From: Saccharibacillus kuerlensis DSM 22868
GTDB taxonomy: Bacteria; Bacillota; Bacilli; Paenibacillales; Paenibacillaceae
Reading direction: 5' to 3'
Assembly (NCBI RefSeq): GCF_000378145.1
Contig: NZ_KB899277.1
Location: 248,001-312,000, forward strand
DNA length: 64,000 nucleotides
The translations under genes were made by a program, and so were the position numbers. A model generated the notes under the pieces. It was not told where the DNA came from and did not search any database. It saw only the letters and a list, made by a program, of their open reading frames with translations. Below are positions 23,873 through 31,841 of the stretch, piece by piece (position 1 is the stretch's first letter; the number at the start of each line of letters is the position of its first letter).

Positions 23873-24463
23873 TTAGGATTGCCCTTGTTGGAACATTGTC
23901 AGTATCGAAGCAATTGTCGTTTCAATAAAAGTGGCATCGGGCATCGTTTTAAGCATAATTGTCAACCCGATCACTGATGTCAGCAGGGCATTGCCTAATG
24001 CTTCAGCATTTTGTCCTGGCGCAAGCTCACCCGATACAAGTCCGCCTGCAATTTTATCACGGAACAATCCGGCCAGACACAGCTGATGTTCCCGTGCTTT
24101 TGCTGTCCATTCCGGTTCACTTGGAGCCAGCTCGTCAATCGTCAGCACGATCAGACAGCCGAGCGCCGGATCTCCAGCGCATCCTCCGGCAGCCAGATCA
24201 AGCAGCAGTCCTTCAAACGCCGGAATGACTTTCGACTCTCGATCCAACAACTGCTGCATATAAATCGCATGCTTCCGCATATAGCGATCGAGCGCTCTGT
24301 CAAACAGCTCTCGTTTATCTCCGAAAGCTGCGTAGAGACTTGGCTTGCGAATATTCATTCTATCGGTCAAGTCACTTAGGGAAGATGCCTGATATCCTTT
24401 TTCCCAAAACACCCTCATAGCGGCGTCAAGCGCCTGTTCTTCGTCAAAAGCGCGTGTTCTCAC
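23873..24463 (-). CDS. TetR/AcrR family transcriptional repressor
   Basis: A 196-residue regulator. The N-terminal HTH is textbook: FDEEQALDAAMRVFWEKGYQASSLSDLTDRMNIRKPSLYAAFGDKRELFDRAL (about residues 5-58). The rest is the helical ligand-binding and dimerisation domain, with GCAGDPALGCLIVLT being typical of the YxaF/AcrR branch. The GTG start at 24463 follows GGAGGAGG by six bases. It is divergent from an MFS transporter, and near-identical palindromes lie at 24505-24522 (own promoter) and 24597-24608 (transporter leader), so it should repress both until an effector binds. The effector is unknown. Confidence 0.9.
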   Translation of the reverse strand: MRTRAFDEEQALDAAMRVFWEKGYQASSLSDLTDRMNIRKPSLYAAFGDKRELFDRALDRYMRKHAIYMQQLLDRESKVIPAFEGLLLDLAAGGCAGDPALGCLIVLTIDELAPSEPEWTAKAREHQLCLAGLFRDKIAGGLVSGELAPGQNAEALGNALLTSVIGLTIMLKTMPDATFIETTIASILTMFQQGQS

Positions 24464-24504
24464 CCTATTCCTCCTCCAAAAATCTTCGAGCTGATATTTT
24501 CTTA

Positions 24505-24522
24505 TTATACCGACCAGTATAA
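24505..24522. promoter_or_regulatory. TetR-type operator, regulator side
   Basis: TTATACCGACCAGTATAA: arms TTATAC/GTATAA around a CGACCA core, overlapping a minus-strand TATAAT at 24504-24509 of the TetR gene. It shares TACCGA..., ...GTA with the second site. Confidence 0.75.
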
Positions 24523-24548
24523 TTGACTTCTTTTTGATTAGCAAAAGA

Positions 24549-24608
24549 TTGACAAGAGGCAAAAGGAGCCGTTATATTGAGCAGGCGCACATTACATACC
24601 GATCGGTA
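24549..24608 (+). promoter_or_regulatory. MFS promoter with downstream TetR operator
   Basis: TTGACA (24549-24554), 17-bp spacer, TTATAT (24572-24577). About 20 bp after the -10, TACCGATCGGTA (24597-24608) is a perfect 12-bp palindrome placed to block elongation or initiation. Confidence 0.8.
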
Positions 24609-24634
24609 CAAAATGAAATTTAGGAGGATTTTTT

Positions 24635-25822
24635 ATGAGTCCACTGCCTTCATCCAAGTCTTGGTCTCTGCATGTATCGCTGCTTTTCGCTTTTGCCTGC
24701 GGCTTGGCCGTTGCTAACATCTACTATACCCAGCCGCTGTTGGGGCAGTTGGCAAAAGAATTTTCCATTTCCTATTCCGTTGTCGGAACGATCATTGCCG
24801 TTGTTCAACTTTTCTATGCAATAGGTCTGCTGCTCATCGTACCGCTTGGTGATTTCTTGAGCCGACGCCGCATGATCTCCACACAACTGCTGTCGATTGC
24901 CGCCGCTCTTCTTGCAGTCGGATTCGCCAAGAGTTACGCCGTACTGCTCGCCGCTCTTGCTGCTGTCGGCTTGATGGCCGTCGTTACCCAAGTGCTGGTC
25001 AACTTTGCTTCGGCACTTGCTCCAGAAACGCAGCGCGGACAGGTTGTAGGCATAGTGACCAGCGGCGTTGTGATTGGGATACTTTTGGCCCGCACATTTG
25101 CTGGCATTGTCAGCGATCTTGCCGGTTGGCGTGCCGTCTACCTGGTTTCTTCAGCCCTGACATTTGCCGTTACGCTCTCTCTATTGTCTGTGCTGCCTCG
25201 CGATACTGCTCATAAACCACCTATTGCCTATGGACAAATGCTCAAGTCTTTACTGCGCTTGTTTGTGACAGAACGTCTTCTGCGCATTCGCGCAGCACTT
25301 GCTCTTTTTATTTTCACTGCCTTCGGAATACTATGGACGCCGCTGGCCCTTGAGCTCGGCGAACCTCCGCTTTCTTTGTCTCCTACAGTGATTGGCCTCT
25401 TTGGATTAGCGGGAGCCGCCGGAGCTTTAGGTGCCGTAGGCGCCGGACGTTTGGCCGATCGCGGATTAGGAAAGCCTATGACTAGAACTGCTTTAGTTCT
25501 GCTGCTTGTTTCCTGGCTTCCAATAGGCATGCTCCACTATTCGCTTGCGCTGCTGGTTGTGGGTATTCTGCTGCTTGACTTCGCGGTTCAAGCGGTTCAT
25601 GTGACTAATCAAAGTCTGCTGTTCGCCGCACTGCCTGCAGCGCGCGGACGATTAACCGGCGTCTATATGATCTTTTATTCATTCGGCAGTGCACTGGGCG
25701 CTTTTCTGTCTACGCGCATACATGCCGCATACGGCTGGAACGGAGTCGCTCTGCTTGGTGCGTTCGTCAGCTCGCTCGCTCTGCTGTTCTGGATCTGGAC
25801 GCAAAAAGAACGCTCTCTGTAG
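24635..25822 (+). CDS. MFS efflux transporter
   Basis: A 395-residue, 12-helix major facilitator. The N-terminal half has NIYYTQPLLGQLAKEFSIS, the family motif of the YbcL/ sugar-and-drug efflux branch, and motif A PLGDFLSRRRMI between helices 2 and 3; an equivalent GRLADRGLGKP loop lies between helices 8 and 9. It most likely exports a toxic small molecule by proton antiport. It is controlled by the divergent TetR repressor. RBS TAGGAGG is seven to eight bases before the ATG. Confidence 0.88.
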   Translation: MSPLPSSKSWSLHVSLLFAFACGLAVANIYYTQPLLGQLAKEFSISYSVVGTIIAVVQLFYAIGLLLIVPLGDFLSRRRMISTQLLSIAAALLAVGFAKSYAVLLAALAAVGLMAVVTQVLVNFASALAPETQRGQVVGIVTSGVVIGILLARTFAGIVSDLAGWRAVYLVSSALTFAVTLSLLSVLPRDTAHKPPIAYGQMLKSLLRLFVTERLLRIRAALALFIFTAFGILWTPLALELGEPPLSLSPTVIGLFGLAGAAGALGAVGAGRLADRGLGKPMTRTALVLLLVSWLPIGMLHYSLALLVVGILLLDFAVQAVHVTNQSLLFAALPAARGRLTGVYMIFYSFGSALGAFLSTRIHAAYGWNGVALLGAFVSSLALLFWIWTQKERSL

Positions 25823-25833
25823 GAAAGCGTTCT
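25807..25833 (-). terminator. Terminator overlapping the end of the MFS gene
   Basis: AGAACGCT (25807-25814) and AGCGTTCT (25826-25833); on the minus strand TTTTT follows. It serves the convergent acetyltransferase gene. Confidence 0.65.
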
Positions 25834-25860
25834 CTCCAGCATCGTTAGCGAATGCCAATT

Positions 25861-26328
25861 CTAAAGTGTTAAAAAGTAATTCAAATATTCGTCGTCCCGT
25901 CGGTATCCCCGACCTTCGTACAGCTTTTGCGCAGTGACATTTTCCGGAGCCGTCGATAGGGCAATGCCTTTTGCTCCAGTGAGCTCCGCATGCTGTCTGG
26001 CCGCATCCAGCAGCATTCCTCCGACTCTCCGGCCGCGGAAGCTTTCGCTAACGTACAGATCGTTCAGAATCCATGATCGCTTCATGGATACCGAGGAAAA
26101 GGTCGGGTACAGCTGCGTAAATCCAGCGGCTTCTCCCGACTCCGGCTCTTCAGCCAACAGAACGACGGATTGAAGCTGTCCCAGCCGTTCCGATAGGAAT
26201 CGAGCGGCTCCTTCAGGATCCGAAGGCTGTCGGTAAAACACTCGGTATGCATCGAACAGCGGCACCAACCGCTCCAAATCCGGCAGCGATGCCGATCGAA
26301 CGCTTATCCCGTTGTAGATCTCGGTCAT
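25861..26328 (-). CDS. GNAT N-acetyltransferase
   Basis: A 155-residue acetyltransferase. SWILNDLYVSESFRGRRVGGMLLDAARQHAELTGA at about residues 85-120 carries the acetyl-CoA loop RGRRVG. KGIALSTAPENVTAQKLYEGRGYRRD is the C-terminal half with the usual NxxAxxLYxxxGY motif of small-molecule or peptide GNATs. The N-terminus is a VPLFDAYRVFYRQPSD acceptor segment seen in a common Firmicute/Proteobacterial subgroup. Its ATG overlaps the stop of a 47-codon gene upstream (ATGA), suggesting coupling. Substrate unknown. Confidence 0.87.
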   Translation of the reverse strand: MTEIYNGISVRSASLPDLERLVPLFDAYRVFYRQPSDPEGAARFLSERLGQLQSVVLLAEEPESGEAAGFTQLYPTFSSVSMKRSWILNDLYVSESFRGRRVGGMLLDAARQHAELTGAKGIALSTAPENVTAQKLYEGRGYRRDDEYLNYFLTL

Positions 26329-26468
26329 TTTTCATTTCTCCTTACCTCTTCGTATTTTCGGTAAAGTTCGTTCAATGTAGACAAGCGCCTTCTAATCAAC
26401 CGGAGCAGCTTTTCCTTTTCAACATCTGGAATGAGCTCAATCAGACGCGCAGCAGCAGCCAGAATCAT
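26325..26468 (-). CDS. Small helical protein coupled to an acetyltransferase gene
   Basis: A 47-residue, very basic and leucine-rich helical protein (starts MILAAAARLIELIPDVEKEK, ends YEEVRRNEK). The TGA at 26325-26327 overlaps the ATG of the following acetyltransferase. The codon pattern is clean but the ribosome site (GGAG) is 12 bases away, and an in-frame TAG lies a short way upstream, so it could also be the tail of a lost gene. Not a recognised family. Confidence 0.4.
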   Translation of the reverse strand: MILAAAARLIELIPDVEKEKLLRLIRRRLSTLNELYRKYEEVRRNEK

Positions 26469-26547
26469 CCGACACTCAATCTCCGCATCGCAAACCGTCT
26501 ACATTGGATATGTAAGATGCGAACTGCTCCAGTCTATAATCGAACCA

Positions 26548-26940
26548 TCATTTGTTTCGATGCATAACGACCTGACGGGTCGCCTGAAATCCGTTTTCTT
26601 GATAATATTCGGTCAGCTTCGATGAACAGAACAGGCTGACAACTTCAATCTCGCTTAATTCCTTCATCATTTTGTCCATCATCTGGCGGCCGATTCCCTG
26701 TCCGCGGTACGTCTCTAATACAACGACATCTTCGACATAAGCTCGATATACGCCGTCCGACACCGCCCGGCAGAAGCCGACCAATCTTTTGTCTTCCCAG
26801 GCACCTACTACCACCCCGTGTGCAAGCAGCTTGCGAATACCGTCTTTGGTCCGATTTGGCCACCAATCAGCATCCTGATAGAGCTTGAGCAATTGAAGCG
26901 GAGAAACCGGTTTTTCCGTGTGCAGCTTGATGACCACCAT
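26548..26940 (-). CDS. GNAT N-acetyltransferase
   Basis: A 130-residue compact acetyltransferase. YRAYVEDVVVLETYRGQGIGRQMMDKMMKELSEI at about residues 65-98 contains the RGQGIG pyrophosphate loop. The end, FCSSKLTEYYQENGFQATRQVVMHR, matches the YdfB/PaiA-like small GNATs, where CSxxLxxFYxxxGF is common. The first 45 residues are short, as in minimal GNATs of Bacillus. ATG at 26940 follows AAGGAGG by ten bases. Substrate unknown. Confidence 0.87.
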   Translation of the reverse strand: MVVIKLHTEKPVSPLQLLKLYQDADWWPNRTKDGIRKLLAHGVVVGAWEDKRLVGFCRAVSDGVYRAYVEDVVVLETYRGQGIGRQMMDKMMKELSEIEVVSLFCSSKLTEYYQENGFQATRQVVMHRNK

Positions 26941-27070
26941 GCGTCCGAGGCCTCCTTGTCGGTAAAGTCGTTCCCGATTGTCTTGACTATGCCCGAAATT
27001 CCCTCTAAAGTCGAGACCTTCCTATATATTTCCTAAGTCGTTTCACTCACAGCCGATACAAATTTATAGC

Positions 27071-27104
27071 AAAAAGCCCGGGCGCCGTATTGTACGCTCC
27101 GGGC
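27071..27104 (-). terminator. Terminator
   Basis: On the minus strand GCCCGG (27099-27104 complement) pairs with CCGGGC (27076-27081), then TTTTT. It lies 43 bp after the SMI1-like gene. Confidence 0.75.
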
Positions 27105-27146
27105 CGGCATTCGATGATTATAGTCTGCCGATCATATAATTAACGA

Positions 27147-27836
27147 TTAAGGTTCAATTGGCTTGACCATACCTGGATCGGCAATCAATGACAGCGCGCT
27201 TTCATGAAGACTTCCATACCATACATCCGAATAATAATCCATAATCAGCAAATTGTCGCCGCACAGATAGAAGGAATGGGAAGGCTCTTTGAAGACATAA
27301 TAACCGTCCAACCAAATCGGATGCAGTGTATCTCGAAAAGCGGCCGGATCAAGCCCCCCATCCAGTTTCCCAAAATGACGGCTTCCGAATACCAGTTCTT
27401 GCAGACAAAACGTGGTCAAAAAATGTGGTAGCGACGAACAGACAACTTCGCTGCCTTCCAAACGGTCGTCCCATAAACGCGCAGCGTCGCTATAGACTGG
27501 AGAATCGTCACGACCGACATCGACCTGGCAGGTCCAGCTCCCTTGATTTTCCAGTAGAAAAGCCGCTCGTCCGTTATCCCGTTTCTGTCCCTCCGGTTCC
27601 AATAAAAGATCCTGCGCTCCGAACAATTTCGGACGAAATTCGGTCGGATAATCGCTTGAAGCGAATGAAGGATTCGGCCATCTGCCCGCAAAAGCATAGA
27701 AGTCCTTCAGCACGGCGGGAAGATCGCCCGGAATATCTTCCTGCCGGATTCCGTATTCCGGCTTGGCGGGACCCGCCCATTTGCAGATAAAACCTTTCAG
27801 CCGCTCCATTGTTTGTCCGTTATCCGGAATCAGCAT
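27147..27836 (-). CDS. Hypothetical cytoplasmic protein, possibly SMI1/KNR4-like
   Basis: A 229-residue soluble protein rich in aromatic residues. The phrases GDLPAVLKDFYAFAGRWPN and LLLEPEGQKRDNGRAAFLLENQGSWTCQVDVGRDDSPVY, followed by a LPHFLTTFCLQELVFG helix, resemble the SUKH/SMI1-KNR4 layout (a start helix, an IPP-like loop and a ligand-binding sheet), a superfamily often used as immunity proteins, but the match is by eye and weak. No toxin gene is beside it. ATG at 27836 follows AAGGGG by seven bases. Confidence 0.6.
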   Translation of the reverse strand: MLIPDNGQTMERLKGFICKWAGPAKPEYGIRQEDIPGDLPAVLKDFYAFAGRWPNPSFASSDYPTEFRPKLFGAQDLLLEPEGQKRDNGRAAFLLENQGSWTCQVDVGRDDSPVYSDAARLWDDRLEGSEVVCSSLPHFLTTFCLQELVFGSRHFGKLDGGLDPAAFRDTLHPIWLDGYYVFKEPSHSFYLCGDNLLIMDYYSDVWYGSLHESALSLIADPGMVKPIEP

Positions 27837-28121
27837 ATGAATTCCCCTTTGTATGTAAAATGAAGTGAAGGCTCTTGGCATTCCCATCTCTTCGATTCCG
27901 GCTCCGGAAGAGCCGCATTTATAAAATCCCTTTATACCTCTATCTTATCCGCTATTGTACAACACGGTAAGCCCGCTCTTTCCTATTTCTTTTCGTAAGT
28001 GCTTTATGATGAATGCGAAGTTATTCCCATTCAGACGATATATTCAATCAGATTCTTTTATTCAAACAAATAAATTTTCATACTTCCTCTTGTTATTGTG
28101 ATAATTTTTTTCATAAAGTAA
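27837..28121. other. Gene-free AT-rich stretch
   Basis: Between the SMI1-like gene (minus) and the PTS promoter (plus). It holds the promoter of the former; no other hairpin, repeat or open frame of note was seen. Confidence 0.5.
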
Positions 28122-28151
28122 TTGACGACCTCCGCCTGTTCCTTTTATTAT
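28122..28151 (+). promoter_or_regulatory. Promoter of the antiterminator/PTS transcript
   Basis: TTGACG (28122-28127), 18-bp spacer, TATTAT (28146-28151). The predicted start is about 35 bp upstream of the RAT hairpin. Confidence 0.6.
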
Positions 28152-28192
28152 AAATGCAATAAACCTCTTTTTCACATTTGAATAAACCAATC

Positions 28193-28260
28193 GGCGTGTT
28201 ACCGCAAGGGCATGAGCCAAGAACTTCTCACTCATGAAGGGAAGTTTCTTGGCCTTTTTT
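28193..28260 (+). promoter_or_regulatory. Ribonucleic antiterminator (RAT) overlapping a terminator
   Basis: 28193-28218 reads GG-CG-TGTTACCGC-AA-GGGCATGAGCC, matching the LicT/SacY/GlcT RAT pattern (GG..TGTTAC...GGCA..CC). Its last three bases are the first bases of a terminator whose arms are 28216-28227 and 28241-28253 (GCCAAGAA.CTTC/GAAGTTTCTTGGC) with a T6 run at 28255-28260. The overlap makes the two structures mutually exclusive: bound antiterminator protein would stabilise the RAT and permit readthrough into the PTS gene. Confidence 0.75.
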
Positions 28261-28297
28261 GCTTTTTGCAGCTCGGACTTGGAAAGGAGCAAGCAGC

Positions 28298-28438
28298 ATG
28301 ACGAAAACGACAGAAGATTTTTGTGTGCAGCGGGTAATCGGCAGCAGCGTCGTCATGGCCCAGGGAGAACAAAGCAGCGAAGAATTCATCGTGATTAGCA
28401 AAAGGATCGGATTTCTGGCTATCATCTGCATCGATTGA
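28298..28438 (+). pseudogene. Truncated LicT/GlcT-family antiterminator
   Basis: A 46-codon open frame with a good AAAGGAG site eight bases before the ATG. Residues 8-39 (FCVQRVIGSSVVMAQGEQSS, then EEFIVISKRIGF) align with the RNA-binding CAT domain of BglG/LicT/GlcT proteins, where the usual text is KVLNNNVV...EFIVIGKGIGF. After IGF the frame diverges and ends in TGA-TAA; another frame just after reads DKRFQ, similar to the normal end of the CAT domain, so a frameshift is likely. The two PRD domains (about 220 residues) are absent; only 68 bp separate the stop from the PTS start. It is either a dead gene or a minimal PRD-less peptide. Confidence 0.7.
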
Positions 28439-28506
28439 TAAGCGCTTCCAAATAGGTTCCAACTTCTTAACGGCTTCAACCATTTTACATATGAAGGGTG
28501 ATCACT

Positions 28507-30009
28507 ATGTTAGGATTTTTGCAAAAGCTTGGCCGGTCGTTGATGCTTCCGGTCGCCACGCTTCCTGCAGCGGCTATTCTGCAGGGACTTGGTCTTCTCG
28601 ATTACGAAAAAGATATTCCGCTCGGCAGCACAATCGGAGGCTTTCTAAATCAATATGTCGCTCCGTTTCTAAACGTAGGCGCAGGTACTATATTCGGCAG
28701 CCTGCCGCTGATCTTTGCTATTGGCGTAGCGATCGGATTCGCGGGTGATGCCGTTGCCGCCTTATCCGCTTTGATTGCGTACCTGATCCTCAGCAGTATT
28801 CTCGAAGCGCTGCCTGGGCAAATGCCTTTTATCGGGGACGATGTTGTGCTGAATATGGGCGTACTGGGCGGCATCTTTGCTGGCGGTTGGGCCGCTTTCC
28901 TCTACAAGCGATATCATAATGTTAAGATGCCGGAATGGCTCGGTTTCTTCGCTGGCAAACGCTTTGTGCCGATTATTACGGCCGCTTCCACCATTGTGCT
29001 GTCCGTTCTGATCGGAATGATCTGGAGTCCGGTTCAAGACGTGATCAGCGTATTCGGCAACTGGGTCGTGGGCCTTGGCGAATTCGGCGCCTTCGCATTT
29101 GGCACAGCCAATCGGCTGCTCGTTCCGATCGGCCTGCACCATGTTCTCAATTCGATCGCCTGGTTTCAGATCGGGGACTTTACGAACGCCGCTGGCGAAG
29201 TTGTACACGGCGATCTGACACGGTTCTTCGCCGGAGATCCGACGGCAGGCATGTTTATGACCGGATTCTTCCCAATTATGATGTTTGCTCTTCCAGGCGC
29301 AGCACTTGCGTTCATTCATACGGCAAAACCGAAAAATCGCAAAGCAGTTGCTTCGATCTTTATCAGCGCAGCGGTCGCCTCTTTCCTTACCGGCATCACT
29401 GAACCTCTCGAATTTTCATTCATGTTCGTCGCGCCTGTACTATATGTCGTACATGCTGTACTGACCGGTCTTTCAGGACTGATTATGTATGTTCTGGACG
29501 TTCGTCTGGGTTTTGGATTTTCCGCAGGGTTGATCGATTATCTCGTTAATATGAAACTGTCGAATAATGCGTGGCTTCTGCTTCCGGTAGGACTGGTCTT
29601 TTTTGCGGTCTATTATGTCCTGTTCCGCTTCATTATTCAAAAATTCAATCTGCAAACGCCGGGACGCGAAGATGATTTTGAAGCAGTCGGCGAAGTATCC
29701 GGCGGAAACGCTGCTGCCGGAAATGTTCTTGCCGGAAACGCCACTGCTAACGTTCAAAAGACAAGTTCGGATTCGTCGAGCCGTTCTGCCCAGATTCTGG
29801 AGCATGTCGGCGGTGCTGCCAATATTGTCGATATCGATGCCTGCGTTACCCGGCTGCGGCTGGTCGTCGGCGACGACAAAGCGGTGGACGACGCAGCACT
29901 CAAAAGACTTGGTGCTTCTGGCGTGATGAGGCTTGGTCAGGGTGCGGTTCAGATTGTGTTCGGCACGCAGTCCGAGCGGATCAAGAACGAGATCGAAAAA
30001 ATGCTGTAA
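28507..30009 (+). CDS. PTS system EIICB permease, glucose/N-acetylglucosamine family
   Basis: A 500-residue sugar transporter-kinase. EIIC (residues 1 to about 370) begins MLGFLQKLGRSLMLPVATLPAAA, has ten or so membrane segments, the GxxE-type loop ITEPLEFSFMF with the sugar-contacting glutamate, and LLVPIGLHHVLNSIAW. A Gly/Ala/Asn-rich linker leads to an EIIB domain with the phosphorylated cysteine in IVDIDACVTRLRL near residue 445. No EIIA domain is fused, so a separate EIIA is needed. NagE/NagP, PtsG or MalX are close relatives; the ITEPLEF type and the RAT leader favour glucose or N-acetylglucosamine. Start ATG 28507 follows AAGGGTGA. Confidence 0.88.
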   Translation: MLGFLQKLGRSLMLPVATLPAAAILQGLGLLDYEKDIPLGSTIGGFLNQYVAPFLNVGAGTIFGSLPLIFAIGVAIGFAGDAVAALSALIAYLILSSILEALPGQMPFIGDDVVLNMGVLGGIFAGGWAAFLYKRYHNVKMPEWLGFFAGKRFVPIITAASTIVLSVLIGMIWSPVQDVISVFGNWVVGLGEFGAFAFGTANRLLVPIGLHHVLNSIAWFQIGDFTNAAGEVVHGDLTRFFAGDPTAGMFMTGFFPIMMFALPGAALAFIHTAKPKNRKAVASIFISAAVASFLTGITEPLEFSFMFVAPVLYVVHAVLTGLSGLIMYVLDVRLGFGFSAGLIDYLVNMKLSNNAWLLLPVGLVFFAVYYVLFRFIIQKFNLQTPGREDDFEAVGEVSGGNAAAGNVLAGNATANVQKTSSDSSSRSAQILEHVGGAANIVDIDACVTRLRLVVGDDKAVDDAALKRLGASGVMRLGQGAVQIVFGTQSERIKNEIEKML

Positions 30010-30037
30010 TTTTTTCGAAGTCACGGAAGTAAACGGA

Positions 30038-30120
30038 AGCATATAGAAAGGGCGGGCCCAGTGGGTCCGCCCTTTCTATATGCTTATTTCATTACGCTTA
30101 TTTCATTATGCTATTTCAAA
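30038..30120. repeat. Long hairpin and short direct repeats
   Basis: AGCATATAGAAAGGGCGG at 30038-30055 pairs with its complement at 30067-30084, making one of the longest stems in the window, without a proper T run. Directly after it, GCTTATTTCATTA occurs twice in tandem (30082- and 30096-), followed by a shorter third copy. It separates the convergent PTS and msrA genes and probably ends both transcripts. Confidence 0.6.
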
Positions 30121-30156
30121 ATGCTTGATCATTCCGCTCTTGATCTCCTGCTTCCG

Positions 30157-30717
30157 TTACCAGTTGGACTCAATAAACTCGTCGCGTCCCGACTGCTGCC
30201 GGTCTTCCTTATAGTGCTTCGGATTTTTCTTATGATAATCCTGGTGGTAATCTTCGGCTTCATAGAATTCCTGTGCCGGAATAATTTCCGTTACGATCGG
30301 CTTGTCGAAGCGTCCGCTGTTCTCCAACTCCTGACGGGATGCAAGCGCCGCCTGCTGCTGCTCTTCGTTATGGAAGAAGATAGCCGGCTTATACTGACTT
30401 CCGCGATCTTGGAACTGACCTTCGCCATCTGTCGGGTCTGTCTGCGGCCAGTACAGTTCAAGCAGCCGCTCATACGGAAAAACATCCGGTTCGAACGTAA
30501 TCTGCACGACTTCGTAATGTCCTGTTGTACCCGTCTTGACCTGCTCGTATGTTGGGTTCTCCACTGTACCGCCCATATACCCCGATACGATTCCATGGAT
30601 TCCCGGCAGTTCTTCAAAAGGCGTTACCATGCACCAGAAGCATCCGCCGGCAAACGTCGCTTTTTCGATCTTGTTTTCGCCTGCATTTTGCGCAAAGCCT
30701 TGTTGTTCCTGAGTCAT
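30157..30717 (-). CDS. msrA: Peptide-methionine (S)-S-oxide reductase
   Basis: A 186-residue repair enzyme that reduces methionine-S-sulfoxide in proteins. The catalytic GCFWCM motif is at about residues 25-30, followed by the invariant GIHGIVSGYMGG, NPTYEQVKTGTTGHYEVVQITF and PTDGEGQFQDRGSQYKPAIF. A later EDYHQDYHKKNPKHY matches the usual C-terminal part. No resolving cysteine is seen at the C-terminus, so thioredoxin or another thiol may recycle it. No msrB is fused or adjacent. It is the last gene of a same-strand series kinase-pepV-asparaginase-msrA with gaps of 14, 43 and 67 bp, which may share transcription. Confidence 0.93.
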   Translation of the reverse strand: MTQEQQGFAQNAGENKIEKATFAGGCFWCMVTPFEELPGIHGIVSGYMGGTVENPTYEQVKTGTTGHYEVVQITFEPDVFPYERLLELYWPQTDPTDGEGQFQDRGSQYKPAIFFHNEEQQQAALASRQELENSGRFDKPIVTEIIPAQEFYEAEDYHQDYHKKNPKHYKEDRQQSGRDEFIESNW

Positions 30718-30784
30718 GGGTGTTCCGCTCCTCTACTTGTTCAATGATTCCCGAATCACAGCACGATATGCCGCATCCGATCGT

Positions 30785-31798
30785 TTACTCCGCAGAAGCC
30801 TGGAGCTCAAAGTTCGGTCTGATCTCGCCGATCCGCTCTTGACGAGCGTTCAATACCGGCGCATGTACATAATCTGCCAGTTCCGAGAACTGTTCTGCCG
30901 TTCCGATGCCAAGCTGCTTCAAGATTTCCATGGCCGCAACGGAGGTTGCGCGTTCGCTGCCGTCTTCTACCTTAATCGCAATCCCGATTCCCCGGTCGGC
31001 TACACCGATGCATTGTATGCCTTCGGCACCGACTTTTGAGACCAGATTGCTGCCGAAAACGCTCATCAAATCCGTGTCAAAGCGCTTCCTGCCCGCTACC
31101 ATTTCCGGACGGTTCGTCATGCCCGTACGTATACGATTCAGCGCTTCCGCTCGCTCTGAAGATACCGTGCCTTCCGGCTTGGCCAGACGGGCAAAGCCTA
31201 GTGCCGCGTTCAGCAGCGGAAGCCTGTGCACCGGTACTCCGCACCCGTCCACGCCGATGCCGATCTCTTCCGGCGAAATATCGCATATATCGGAAATAAC
31301 CGATAAAATGCGCTGCTGATGTGGATGTTCGATTTCTCGATACGTTTCCGTATCCTCATGCAGATGCACTGCTGTCAGCAGCATCCCCGAATGCTTGCCG
31401 GAACAGTTGCTGAACACGGGTGTCAGCTCGCGACCTTCGCGGATCAGTTCCCGGTAGCTCTTGCCGTCGCGCGGAATATGAGTCCCGCACTGTAGGGCAT
31501 CTTCAGACAAATTCGCACGGGATAGAACATCCAATACCGTTGTCCGATGAATCGGCTCTCCGCTGTGCGACGCGCAGCTTAGGGAAATCTCGGCATCGCC
31601 GTAGCCATAAGCGTCGGCGGCACCGGACTCAATCAAAGGTACTGTTTGGAAAGGTTTCATCGACGAACGGGGAAAAGTAAGACGATTGGGATCCCCTACG
31701 CTGTACAGCAAACGACCGGCATGGTCCACGACTGCCGCGTGAATTTTATGACTGCTTTCTACATAGTGGCCACGGGTAACTTGTACATCCTGAGACAT
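30785..31798 (-). CDS. Asparaginase of the L-asparaginase II (PF06089) family
   Basis: A 337-residue enzyme similar to the Rhizobium etli-type asparaginase. Motifs: RSSMKPFQTVPLIESGAADAYG near residue 45, SLSCASHSGEPIHR near 75, CSGKHSGMLL near 132, GVDGCGVPVHRLP near 183 and GRKRFDTDLM near 235, all typical of PF06089 and absent from the bacterial AnsA/AnsB type. It converts asparagine to aspartate and ammonia in the cytoplasm. It lies next to the dipeptidase gene pepV, suggesting joint use of peptides as a nitrogen source. Confidence 0.88.
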   Translation of the reverse strand: MSQDVQVTRGHYVESSHKIHAAVVDHAGRLLYSVGDPNRLTFPRSSMKPFQTVPLIESGAADAYGYGDAEISLSCASHSGEPIHRTTVLDVLSRANLSEDALQCGTHIPRDGKSYRELIREGRELTPVFSNCSGKHSGMLLTAVHLHEDTETYREIEHPHQQRILSVISDICDISPEEIGIGVDGCGVPVHRLPLLNAALGFARLAKPEGTVSSERAEALNRIRTGMTNRPEMVAGRKRFDTDLMSVFGSNLVSKVGAEGIQCIGVADRGIGIAIKVEDGSERATSVAAMEILKQLGIGTAEQFSELADYVHAPVLNARQERIGEIRPNFELQASAE

Positions 31799-31841
31799 CG
31801 GTTAATCTCTTCTTTCTGTATATAATATGGCGTGCTTCATC

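Noticed and set aside
28420-28450. A cre-like site TGATAAGCGCTTCCA near the PTS start
   Set aside because: The spacing between the TG and the central CG differs from the cre consensus by one base, and it lies within the truncated antiterminator sequence.
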